From: Euryarchaeota archaeon UBA105
Lineage (GTDB): Archaea > Thermoplasmatota > Poseidoniia > Poseidoniales > Thalassarchaeaceae
NCBI GenBank assembly: GCA_002496905.1
Contig: DALV01000098.1
Span: 1 to 17,371, forward strand
Direction of reading: 5' to 3'
DNA length: 17,371 nt
Numbering within the stretch: the stretch's first letter is position 1; each line of letters starts with the position of its first letter. Made by a program: the position numbers and the translations under genes. A model generated the notes under the pieces. The model searched no databases and was not told the origin of the DNA. It worked only from the letters and a program-made list of their open reading frames with translations. Shown here piece by piece: positions 1 through 7,552 of the stretch.

Positions 1-2016
1 GGGGTCTCCATCTAAATCGACACCTACAGCTATGGCTTTCATTAGGAAAACGATAGATACTGCTGTGGTTTGATTTACTTGATTGCATTTTGCTTCCAGT
101 TCCTCTATTCCGACCAATCTTGAATAAGGGTCATTCCTCTTTAGGTCGGTATTGAATATTTCAGGTGAGGCTGATACATCTGCATCAATCAATAAAAATC
201 CAGGCTGACCAGCCTCAAATTCAGTAGAATATGTTTTCATTTTGTCAACAGCGCCGACTCCTTCGGGGGCCATCTCAAGTAAATCGACGTTTTCCTCAAC
301 ATTAGGTCTGCTGTATCCTGCAGAGATTAATATCGCTACTAGAAATACGCTGAGTGTTAGTTTAGTCCAATTTATTGGAACATTGACGGCAGATACGAAG
401 GCTTTGGGTGGTGGGTGAGAGGGTTTCTTTAGGTCCAACATCATTGTCAGGTTGGGAACCATCACCATTGTCATAATATATACAACGACAATACCCATTG
501 CGAGTGAATAACCTACAGTTTGTATTGGTTTCATAGGGGTTAGTGCTAATGATATGAATCCAATGATTGTAGTTATCGCAGATAGTAAAACTGCCCTACC
601 TGTTGATTCCAATGCTTCAGCCATTTTTTCTCTTGGTGTCCCTTTGGATTCTGCGTACCGATTAGTTATGTGAAGACCATACGAAACTCCCAATGCTAGC
701 ACAATTGGCCCTACGATAATCACAGTCATTGTGACTTCGTAATTTGTCCACCCGATTATTCCCATAGTGATGAAAACTGAGCAAAGTGTTGGTAGCCCTG
801 CAATAACTAACACCTTAAACCCTTGAACAAATCTTATTCTTCCAGTCTGGAACAAATCACAGTGGAATAGGAATAATCCGAGGGCTACGAAAACAACCCC
901 TATAGGGAATACATTCCAAAATAAATTGAATGATTCCTCTGTGACGGCGTTTGTAATTGGAACCGGTCCTGTAAGGGTCATGGATAATCCTCTTTGGTCC
1001 CAGTCATTTGCTTCGCTTAGGCCGATGATTCCCAATTGAGTATTCTCTATAAATTCAGAAATGGTAAGCTCATCTCCGTTATCGTCCTTTAGTTGATCAG
1101 AAATACCGATAATTACAACGGCTCGATTCCAACCAAAACCAGACTTATTTCCAATTTGTACCTCGTTTTCCCATGTTCCTACATCTCTGACCAACTTATT
1201 GAGTGCATTAGGCGGCATCTCATCTAGGATTTGATCCACCCTAGCTTGGTCATCAGGTATAGCGTAATTTCCGAAAAGATCCTCATTATCTTCAATTGTT
1301 TGATTAATAAAATCGGAAATCGTTGGATCATCCACTGCCTCGGAAACTGCCGATCCAAAAGATGTCGCTACCCTTCCGGCTGAGGAATTTACTTCTTTGA
1401 TAACAGTAGATATTGAAAGCACATAGATTACATTGTCCAGTCCCTTATCGTTTTGAATTGGATTTAGTAGATTTTCTAGCTTCTCTATTTGTTCTAGGGT
1501 TGAAACTTCTGTAATATTTCTGCCAGAACCATCCACGGCTTCCCTAGTCCCATCATCATTCTCAATATAGACGATTTCTGATTCTACGTAAATTACCATG
1601 ACATTGGTAGTCCACCCATCGACGTCCTCTACCTGTTTCAATAACGCCGAAACATCAGAATCTTGAGGGAGATATACTTCTAAATCACCATTAACATTCA
1701 TAGATGATTTTCCTTCGATGGGGCAAAATCCATCGGGATTCGTTAATGACTTTCTACAATCTACCAAACCCGATTCCCAAGAAAAGAAAGCAGTAACTAT
1801 GAGGCAGAAAATAACCGTGATAACGGGGAACTTTGTCAAGAGGTCTGTAAAATTGAGATCAGAGGAAACTCTACGAAATTGGTTCTTCGAACGTCTTCCG
1901 TAACTCTCTAATGAATTTTTATCAACGTCTAATTTGGAGTAGATTTCTCGACCTTTGTCAGTCGCTTGTTTTACGAAACGGGATGCAATGTTTCCTTGCT
2001 TTTCGTCCTCAGACAA
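1..2016 (-). CDS. RND/MMPL-superfamily membrane transporter, 3' end off the window
   Basis: The minus frame stays open from a TTG at 2016 to base 1, giving 672 codons of a partial protein. An in-frame TAG lies two codons upstream of the TTG, so no longer start is possible, and an AGGAG-type ribosome site precedes it. The protein has about 60 polar cytoplasmic residues, then a first membrane helix at about residues 63-80. A large extracytoplasmic domain follows to about 365 and includes two nearby cysteines just after the helix. A bundle of helices at about 370-520 contains the motif GPIVLALGVSYGLH, and another helix near 555 opens the second half. One long loop followed by a helix bundle, then a repeat of the plan, is the layout of RND/MMPL exporters. 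These use the proton gradient to move lipids or hydrophobic compounds. The substrate cannot be read from the sequence. The second half of the protein lies outside the window. Confidence 0.8.
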   Translation of the reverse strand, partial: MSEDEKQGNIASRFVKQATDKGREIYSKLDVDKNSLESYGRRSKNQFRRVSSDLNFTDLLTKFPVITVIFCLIVTAFFSWESGLVDCRKSLTNPDGFCPIEGKSSMNVNGDLEVYLPQDSDVSALLKQVEDVDGWTTNVMVIYVESEIVYIENDDGTREAVDGSGRNITEVSTLEQIEKLENLLNPIQNDKGLDNVIYVLSISTVIKEVNSSAGRVATSFGSAVSEAVDDPTISDFINQTIEDNEDLFGNYAIPDDQARVDQILDEMPPNALNKLVRDVGTWENEVQIGNKSGFGWNRAVVIIGISDQLKDDNGDELTISEFIENTQLGIIGLSEANDWDQRGLSMTLTGPVPITNAVTEESFNLFWNVFPIGVVFVALGLFLFHCDLFQTGRIRFVQGFKVLVIAGLPTLCSVFITMGIIGWTNYEVTMTVIIVGPIVLALGVSYGLHITNRYAESKGTPREKMAEALESTGRAVLLSAITTIIGFISLALTPMKPIQTVGYSLAMGIVVVYIMTMVMVPNLTMMLDLKKPSHPPPKAFVSAVNVPINWTKLTLSVFLVAILISAGYSRPNVEENVDLLEMAPEGVGAVDKMKTYSTEFEAGQPGFLLIDADVSASPEIFNTDLKRNDPYSRLVGIEELEAKCNQVNQTTAVSIVFLMKAIAVGVDLDGDP

Positions 2017-2178
2017 GTCCTACCAACTCCTTGCTAGGTTTCGCCTCATCACCGAAGGTGCTTGAACCCGACGGCTATTAGTGGGTCGGAAAATATCGTT
2101 CTAGATGTTAGTTAATGATTGGGAACCGTCAAGAATGAGAGGTCATAGGGTAAACTGTAACTTGTGGTGGATGTGTCT

Positions 2179-4656
2179 ATGGGGACTCCTTTGATTGAAG
2201 ATAAAAGATGGTCTATAGACCTCGAGAAAAGGATTCAAGAGGAACACTATTCAAACTCCGAAGTTTACAACCAGAGGTATGCGTTCAACCCTAAATCAGG
2301 TAAGGAGATTTTCGTAGTAGATACCCCTCCACCTTACCCCAGTGGCACATGGCATATCGGTGCGGTTGCTCAATATTCAATGATTGATGTAATTGCTCGA
2401 AGTCAAAGGCTGTTAGGTAAGGAGGTCTACTTCCCCTGGGGAGTTGATCGCAATGGTATCAACATCGAATTTACCGTTGAGAAAAATACCGGCAGAAAGA
2501 TGAAGACGTTTGAACGGGCTGAATTTTTGGATTTATGTCGGGATACAATAGAAGAATACACTCAAGCGATGAGGGAGACGGCAGCTAGAGTAGGGCTTTC
2601 CTGTGACTTTGACAAAGAATATCTTACAGATTCTAATGAATATAGAGGGGTATCCCAATCTATTTTTGTCGACCTATTCAAACGGGGTGACATTGTAGAA
2701 GATCTTCGGCCTAATATTTACGATCCCGTTGAAGGTACGACAATCGCTGATGCTGAGGTAGAAAGATTGCGTCGAAAATCAAAATTAATCGATATTCGAT
2801 GGACCACTGAAGACGGCGATGACGTTGTTATATCAACTACTCGCCCCGAATTAATTTGTGCTTGTGGGGTAGTTGTGGTTCATCCCGACGACGATAGATA
2901 TCTGCATTTAATCGGCAAAAAGATTGTACTTCCCGTCGACACCGAAGGGCGTTCAAAATCCGTTGAAATTACCACTCATCCTTCAGTTAAATCGGATTTT
3001 GGGTCAGGGGTATTGATGGTTTGTTCCTTTGGTGACCAAAACGATGTTGCTGTATTCCGGGAACTGGGTTTAACACCATTTCAAGCAATTGACCTGGAAG
3101 GCAATATGACCGAGGTCTCCGGACCTTATGTTGGAATGAAAGTTGCAGAGGCAAGGGAGAGAGTAATCGAAGACCTTTCTTCGGCAAATAAGATAGTCAA
3201 CATCATCGAAAAGGAACAGGATGTACCAGTTAGCGAGAGAGGGAAAAACCCCGTAGAAATTATTCTCCTAAAGGAATGGTATGTTCGACAGACACACATC
3301 CAAGACCGTATGCGTGAATTAATTGAAGATATGGAATTTCATCCAATAAGGAATAAACAATTTTTATTAGATTGGATGGATAATATCAGCATCGATTGGC
3401 CAATTAGTCGTCGAAGGTGGTATCACACAGAAGTTCCGATTTGGTATTCCGAAGACGGTGAGAAAATTATCACCCCACCAGCTGGAGTTTATGTTCAACC
3501 TTGGAGAGAAAATCCTCCCTCTGGAAGTAGAGTTTTACACAGAGAAAGCAGAGAAGACCTAGGTAGTTGGAATGAGCTTTCTTCCCAATTAGGACAAGTT
3601 ATTGGTGAGGAGAAAGTATTCGATACTTGGATGGATTCGTCTAACTCTAACTTGTATGTTTCGGGTTATCTCTCCAATCCAGAATTATTCTCAGAAGCCT
3701 TCCCTACAGGTATAAGGCCTCAGGGTAAAGAAATAGTTCGAACATGGCTGTATTACACTCTCTTGAAGAGTTCCTTGTTGTTAGATTCACCCGGATTCAA
3801 ACATGTTTGGATCGATGGTTTGGGTATGGACCCTTGGGGTAGAAAGATGTCTAAATCCCTCGGAAATGGCATAGATGCGAATTCGGTTCTAGAATGTGGG
3901 GCTGGCGGTAGGACGGGCTCTTGGAAAATTAGAGGCCCAGATAAGGTAGTAAATCTGAGAGCCAATAAGATTGGTTCAGAATGCTTCCGTTTATGGAAAG
4001 CCTGTGATGCCCAAGTCGGTGACGACTTCCAAATCAACCCAGAAGATATTGAACAGAAATACTTCGGAGTTTTGACAAAATTATTCAATGTAGCTAGATT
4101 TTCTAGTCAGTTCGAGGTGCCCAATGGATTAGAGGAATTACCTACGAATTTAGCACCTGAGGACGAATGGATCCTTAGTGAATTTCAATCGGTGATGCAG
4201 AGAGTTGAGAAAGCATGGCAAGAAATTGACATATACACAGCTGCTCAATCCCTGAAAAATTTCTCAACCGGAGTACTTGCCAGTCATTGGCTTGAGATGG
4301 TTAAATCTAGATTATACGATGGAGATAAATCAGCCGCTTGGGCCTTACATAGAATAGTTAGAGACTTATTGGACGCCTTCTCCCCGATTTGTCCATTTTT
4401 CTGCCATTACCTTTCCTCTACTCTGTACGATAGGTCAGCAGTAGAGGCAGATTCTTTCCCTACAATCTCCCTTAATTTCGAATTAGACGGCTGGACAGAA
4501 ATTTCTGAATCAGTTATGGTTTTTAATTCAGAAGTTTGGCGGCTGAAAAAGGAACAAGGGCTATCTCTTAATTCACAAATTTCAGATGTAGATGTGCCTG
4601 ATAATTTACTCGCACTCAAAGTTCCTTTGACAAGGATGCATAAATTGACCGACTAA
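2179..4656 (+). CDS. valS: valyl-tRNA synthetase (class Ia)
   Basis: This cytoplasmic enzyme charges tRNA-Val with valine. The ATP-site motif is PPPYPSGTWHIGA (HIGA at about residues 59-62) and the second signature is GRKMSKSLGN (KMSKS at 556-560). Between them lies the CP1 editing domain with STTRPEL and VVHPDDDRY, then SERGKNPVEI and DWPISRRRWY, which match archaeal ValRS. The C-terminus ends with EVWRLKKEQGLSL and LTRMHKL, a pattern I know from archaeal ValRS anticodon domains. At 825 aa the length is normal for archaeal ValRS, and no long C-terminal coiled coil is present. I chose the ATG at 2179 because GGTGG lies 8 bases upstream; a GTG at 2164 would add five residues. Two oddities are Ala as the last residue of HIGH and a segment of about 25 residues after KMSKS (VLECGAGGRTGSW onward) before the expected GSECFRLW stretch. 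IleRS or LeuRS are less likely because of the editing-domain motifs. Confidence 0.88.
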   Translation: MGTPLIEDKRWSIDLEKRIQEEHYSNSEVYNQRYAFNPKSGKEIFVVDTPPPYPSGTWHIGAVAQYSMIDVIARSQRLLGKEVYFPWGVDRNGINIEFTVEKNTGRKMKTFERAEFLDLCRDTIEEYTQAMRETAARVGLSCDFDKEYLTDSNEYRGVSQSIFVDLFKRGDIVEDLRPNIYDPVEGTTIADAEVERLRRKSKLIDIRWTTEDGDDVVISTTRPELICACGVVVVHPDDDRYLHLIGKKIVLPVDTEGRSKSVEITTHPSVKSDFGSGVLMVCSFGDQNDVAVFRELGLTPFQAIDLEGNMTEVSGPYVGMKVAEARERVIEDLSSANKIVNIIEKEQDVPVSERGKNPVEIILLKEWYVRQTHIQDRMRELIEDMEFHPIRNKQFLLDWMDNISIDWPISRRRWYHTEVPIWYSEDGEKIITPPAGVYVQPWRENPPSGSRVLHRESREDLGSWNELSSQLGQVIGEEKVFDTWMDSSNSNLYVSGYLSNPELFSEAFPTGIRPQGKEIVRTWLYYTLLKSSLLLDSPGFKHVWIDGLGMDPWGRKMSKSLGNGIDANSVLECGAGGRTGSWKIRGPDKVVNLRANKIGSECFRLWKACDAQVGDDFQINPEDIEQKYFGVLTKLFNVARFSSQFEVPNGLEELPTNLAPEDEWILSEFQSVMQRVEKAWQEIDIYTAAQSLKNFSTGVLASHWLEMVKSRLYDGDKSAAWALHRIVRDLLDAFSPICPFFCHYLSSTLYDRSAVEADSFPTISLNFELDGWTEISESVMVFNSEVWRLKKEQGLSLNSQISDVDVPDNLLALKVPLTRMHKLTD

Positions 4657-5417
4657 ATTACGAAGGGTATCAGAGCTTTACGATCCACAGGGTAATCTGA
4701 AAACTCCTCTTTGTACCACCGGTGGTGAGCAAATGCTCGGGGTGCTAAGTTACAGAATGTCCAGATAGCGAATGTAAAGCCCGCTAGTGACCATGTCGCA
4801 ATTGCAAATCCAATCCATTCAATAATTTCGCCAAGATAGTTCGGCGAACTCACCTTTTCGAATAACCCCCCTCTGGGTATTTTGTAGCCAGTACTACCAT
4901 CATCTCGTAATGAGAATAAGATATCATCCGATTTAATATTGATAATCATGCCACAGGAAAAAATGCCCATTCCAAAGATAAACCTCGGATCTGTAAGCCA
5001 AGATATTCCGTATCCTCCACTTAGGTCAAATAACCAAATACCATTTAACAGGCAGTTAATCGTGTTGAATATTATCGCTAATATTACCACACTTAAAGGC
5101 ATAAGTTTCTGATCTAACTTAGCCCTATTTGGCCAAGCCCACGCCCTATTTACGTAATGGGCGGTCCAAATAGCCCAGAAAAATAAGACCACAACATCCC
5201 TGTTATGGCCTAGAGCTAGTATAACAGTCAGTAACACTGCAGGGATAGATTCCATAATTATCCAGCCATTTTTTGCCGAAATCTCAATACCCCAACCCTT
5301 AGCCCTGTGCCTTCCATAGGGTGCCTTGACAAAAATCAAGATCATGAAAACAATAAATCCTAATGTTAGCCACGCATAACAAGCAGTTTTGTATTCTTCA
5401 TATGATAAGAATATCAT
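4653..5417 (-). CDS. steroid 5-alpha-reductase (SRD5A) family membrane reductase
   Basis: The protein is 254 aa with about six membrane helices, the size and shape of SRD5A enzymes. These reduce an activated C=C bond with NADPH: the delta-4 bond of 3-oxo-steroids, or the alpha-isoprene of polyprenol in the SRD5A3 branch. The C-terminal NADPH-binding region is very well conserved, with YKIPRGGLFE at 178-187, NYLGEIIEW at 193-201, and HHRWY through KALIPF at the end. Glu56 in MESIPA and Tyr88 in HYVNR occupy the places of the catalytic Glu and Tyr of human SRD5A2. The ATG at 5417 has a GGTG ribosome site that lies against the stop codon of the upstream SDR gene, 8 bases away, so the two genes are probably translationally coupled. 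Its stop overlaps the valS stop on the other strand by 4 bases. The fold and reductase chemistry are well supported; the substrate in an archaeon is unknown. Confidence 0.85.
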   Translation of the reverse strand: MIFLSYEEYKTACYAWLTLGFIVFMILIFVKAPYGRHRAKGWGIEISAKNGWIIMESIPAVLLTVILALGHNRDVVVLFFWAIWTAHYVNRAWAWPNRAKLDQKLMPLSVVILAIIFNTINCLLNGIWLFDLSGGYGISWLTDPRFIFGMGIFSCGMIINIKSDDILFSLRDDGSTGYKIPRGGLFEKVSSPNYLGEIIEWIGFAIATWSLAGFTFAIWTFCNLAPRAFAHHRWYKEEFSDYPVDRKALIPFVI

Positions 5418-5425
5418 CTAAACAC

Positions 5426-6403
5426 CTACTGTTTATTTTGTCTTAACCAAGAAACGGTATCGTCTATTGTTTGTTCTAATGGGCGGGGTACGTGTCCCAA
5501 ATGATCTTTAGCCAAGAACCCTGGAATATTTCGACATTGAATTGCTAAAGCTTGCAAACTCCCTTTGCTAAAACTAGGTCTTTTACCAGATATTCGGGAA
5601 CTTATTGAAGAGAAAGGCAATGCTAGATATGCCATCCAAAAAGGTACGGAAACAAGATGAGTTCGATTACCTGTTATTTCCTTAATCATCGTCGATAAAT
5701 TGGGTATCGACGCCCAATGACCGGGTAAGATGTAGTTCCGTCCATCAACACCCTTGTTTACGCAATTTACAGCACTCGTTGCAATATCACGAACATCGAC
5801 CCAATTAAATCCATTATTGATAGCGAAGGGCATATTCCCATTTGTAATATCTTGCAATACCTTTCCCATCCTACTAGGCTTGAAATCGTATGGTCCAATA
5901 ATACCAGTTGGGTGTATTACATTTACTTCTAGCCCTTGATCACGGAAGCCAAGAACCACCTTTTGTGCTTCGGCTTTTGTTCTATCATATGGCAAGGCTT
6001 TTCGATCGGTGACAAGAGGTCTTTCTTCGGTCAAAGGTTCGGAGGTTGGTTGTTGTTCGAATGCATGAACGCTGGAGAAATATACCATTTTCTTAACACC
6101 CGAATCGACTGAAGCAGTGGCTATTGACCGACTACCTTCAACATTGATTTTATGCATCAAATCTTCCTTAATCTTCTCCACAGCAACGAAGGCAGCTGAA
6201 TGAAAAACAACATCTGAATCTGCCATAAGATAAGCCATTTCTTTTGGATTTAGCATGTCTCCTTTGACAAGATTAACGTCTAAATTATCCAATGCCCTAG
6301 TGTCGGAACGCACTAAACAATCTACTTCATATCCTCTTGAAAGCAACTCGCGAACAAGGTTACCGCCGACATGACCGCTTCCTCCTGTAACAAATGCTCT
6401 CAT
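5426..6403 (-). CDS. extended SDR-family NAD(P)-dependent dehydrogenase/epimerase (3-beta-HSD/DFR-like)
   Basis: The protein is a 325-aa Rossmann-fold enzyme of the extended short-chain dehydrogenase family. The cofactor motif TGGSGHVG lies at residues 6-13, an acidic residue in KGDM near 48-49 contacts adenine, and the catalytic Ser (SSVHAF, 110-111) and YDRTK (Tyr139, Lys143) are all present. The C-terminal third is the variable substrate domain. The overall pattern resembles dihydroflavonol reductase, 3-beta-hydroxysteroid dehydrogenase and HpnA-like proteins more than sugar-nucleotide epimerases, but the substrate cannot be fixed. I chose the ATG at 6403 because GTGA lies 5 bases upstream, like other ribosome sites in this window, and because the family normally starts right before the glycine motif. 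A GTG at 6412 would add three residues. It sits 38 bases after the SerA-like gene and 8 bases before the SRD5A gene, which suggests a shared transcript and possibly consecutive reactions. Confidence 0.8.
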   Translation of the reverse strand: MRAFVTGGSGHVGGNLVRELLSRGYEVDCLVRSDTRALDNLDVNLVKGDMLNPKEMAYLMADSDVVFHSAAFVAVEKIKEDLMHKINVEGSRSIATASVDSGVKKMVYFSSVHAFEQQPTSEPLTEERPLVTDRKALPYDRTKAEAQKVVLGFRDQGLEVNVIHPTGIIGPYDFKPSRMGKVLQDITNGNMPFAINNGFNWVDVRDIATSAVNCVNKGVDGRNYILPGHWASIPNLSTMIKEITGNRTHLVSVPFWMAYLALPFSSISSRISGKRPSFSKGSLQALAIQCRNIPGFLAKDHLGHVPRPLEQTIDDTVSWLRQNKQ

Positions 6404-6441
6404 GATATTCACTAAGTCATACTAGCGATGAAGTTACCGGC

Positions 6442-7440
6442 TTAATTCAATGCTGAATGTGGCCTTTTACCTTCGAAATGGTCCAACAGTAATGTGGTCA
6501 TTTCCTCACCTATTCTGGATTGTGCCTCTAGGGTTGAGGCCCCGATATGTGGTGTTCCATGGAAGTTAGGATGACTAATTAATGGGTTATCAATAGCTGG
6601 TTCTAATTCAAACACATCTAACGCAGCGCTAGTCAAATGACCTGATTCTAGAGCATCTAAAACAGCAGCCTCATGAACAATCCCACCTCTTGCACAATTA
6701 ACAATATGGTTGCCACAACCTACACCGTTTGGTGCCGATGTTGACATCATCCTAATTCTATCAGAATTCACAAGGTGATGTGTCTCCTCTGTTAAATTAC
6801 AATGAATGGATATATGGGTGCACAAACTGAAAAGTGAATCTACATTATCATGCATTGTACAATCAAATTGCCGGGCAATATTTGTTGGTAGATATGGATC
6901 GTATGCGTGACATTCCATTCCCATAGCCACTGCTACGGTAGCGACACCTTGCGCAATCCTTCCAAATCCAACTAGACCTAACCTCTTACCACTCAATTCT
7001 GTTCCTTTCAATTGTTTTTTTTCCCACAATCCTTCTCGTAGACCACGGTCGCCTCTTGTTATATATCTACATGAGGCTAATAGATGACCTATGGTTAATT
7101 CAACAACGCTATTGGTCGAAGATTGAGGTGTGTTACAGACAACAATCCCAGAACGAGAGGCGGCCTTAATGTCGATGTTGTCTACCCCAACTCCGGCCCT
7201 GCCGATGAAAGACAACTGTCCAGAATTTGATATCACTTCAGAAGTTAATTTTGTCGCGCTCCTAACAACTACTGCATCAAAATCAGATAATGCACCATCT
7301 AGCAATTCTTCTTCGTTGTAATGGCGTTCTATAACTTCGTATCCCGCATTCAGCAATTTGTTGACGGCCACAGGATCCATTCCATCAGTGACTGCTATCC
7401 TTCCCACAGTCTCATGGGGTACTAACAATGAGATGAACAT
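6442..7440 (-). CDS. serA: D-3-phosphoglycerate dehydrogenase-like 2-hydroxyacid dehydrogenase, short form
   Basis: This is a 332-aa D-isomer 2-hydroxyacid dehydrogenase. The NAD domain carries GLVGFGRIAQ at about 155-164, with Ala in place of the third glycine of GxGxxG, and Asp181 in AYDPY, which suggests NAD rather than NADP. The catalytic set is complete: Arg251 in NCARGG, Glu280 in VFELEP and His298 in TPHIGAS. The sequence most resembles the catalytic part of SerA, which oxidises 3-phosphoglycerate in serine synthesis, but the protein ends right after that part. The ACT and ASB regulatory domains of long SerA are absent, so serine feedback by that route is not expected. A short extra segment (SAPNGVGCG, 235-243) precedes NCARGG. 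The start is the ATG at 7440; a GTG at 7407, just before GRIAVTDGMDP, is a reasonable alternative. It is the first gene of the likely three-gene unit ending at 4653. Other 2-hydroxyacid substrates remain possible. Confidence 0.8.
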   Translation of the reverse strand: MFISLLVPHETVGRIAVTDGMDPVAVNKLLNAGYEVIERHYNEEELLDGALSDFDAVVVRSATKLTSEVISNSGQLSFIGRAGVGVDNIDIKAASRSGIVVCNTPQSSTNSVVELTIGHLLASCRYITRGDRGLREGLWEKKQLKGTELSGKRLGLVGFGRIAQGVATVAVAMGMECHAYDPYLPTNIARQFDCTMHDNVDSLFSLCTHISIHCNLTEETHHLVNSDRIRMMSTSAPNGVGCGNHIVNCARGGIVHEAAVLDALESGHLTSAALDVFELEPAIDNPLISHPNFHGTPHIGASTLEAQSRIGEEMTTLLLDHFEGKRPHSALN

Positions 7441-7476
7441 TTGTTCCGCTAAGCTTGAAATTTTTCTGGCATAATA

Positions 7477-7493
7477 GAAATATCCTAGATTTC
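7477..7493. promoter_or_regulatory. imperfect inverted repeat between divergent genes
   Basis: GAAAT at 7477-7481 and ATTTC at 7489-7493 form arms around a 7-base spacer, and one further pair inside the spacer also matches. The site lies near the middle of the 112-base gap between the SerA-like gene and the membrane-protein gene, where a regulator acting on both directions would bind. Short A/T-rich dyads arise by chance, so this is only a candidate operator. Confidence 0.2.
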
Positions 7494-7517
7494 ATACAAT
7501 AATCTGAAAATAGACCG

Positions 7518-7524
7518 TTTATTT
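7518..7524 (+). promoter_or_regulatory. candidate TATA box for the membrane-protein gene at 7553
   Basis: TTTATTT is centred about 32 bases before the ATG at 7553. Archaeal transcription usually begins about 25 bases after the TATA centre, which would leave a leader of only a few bases. A near-leaderless mRNA fits the lack of a strong ribosome site before this start. The match to the TATA consensus is only moderate. Confidence 0.3.
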
Positions 7525-7552
7525 CTTGGGGTTATGTCCGGCCGTTTAGGTC

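Noticed and set aside
1718..1903. Plus-strand open frame of 61 codons inside the transporter gene
   Set aside because: The minus frame is open across the whole region with a membrane-transporter layout, so this is a shadow.
2068..2085. Short hairpin CCGAC...GTCGG between the transporter and valS
   Set aside because: The stem is only five pairs, with no U-run and no tRNA or riboswitch features; it is too weak to call a terminator or RNA.
2031..2163. Possible small RNA or tRNA in the longest intergenic gap
   Set aside because: No cloverleaf, T-loop sequence (GTTCAAATC type) or strong structure is visible; it holds only A/T-rich promoter-like sequence such as AAAATATC.
3753..4088. Minus-strand open frame of 111 codons inside valS
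   Set aside because: The plus strand clearly encodes the KMSKS region here, and the minus frame has no recognisable domain or start signal.
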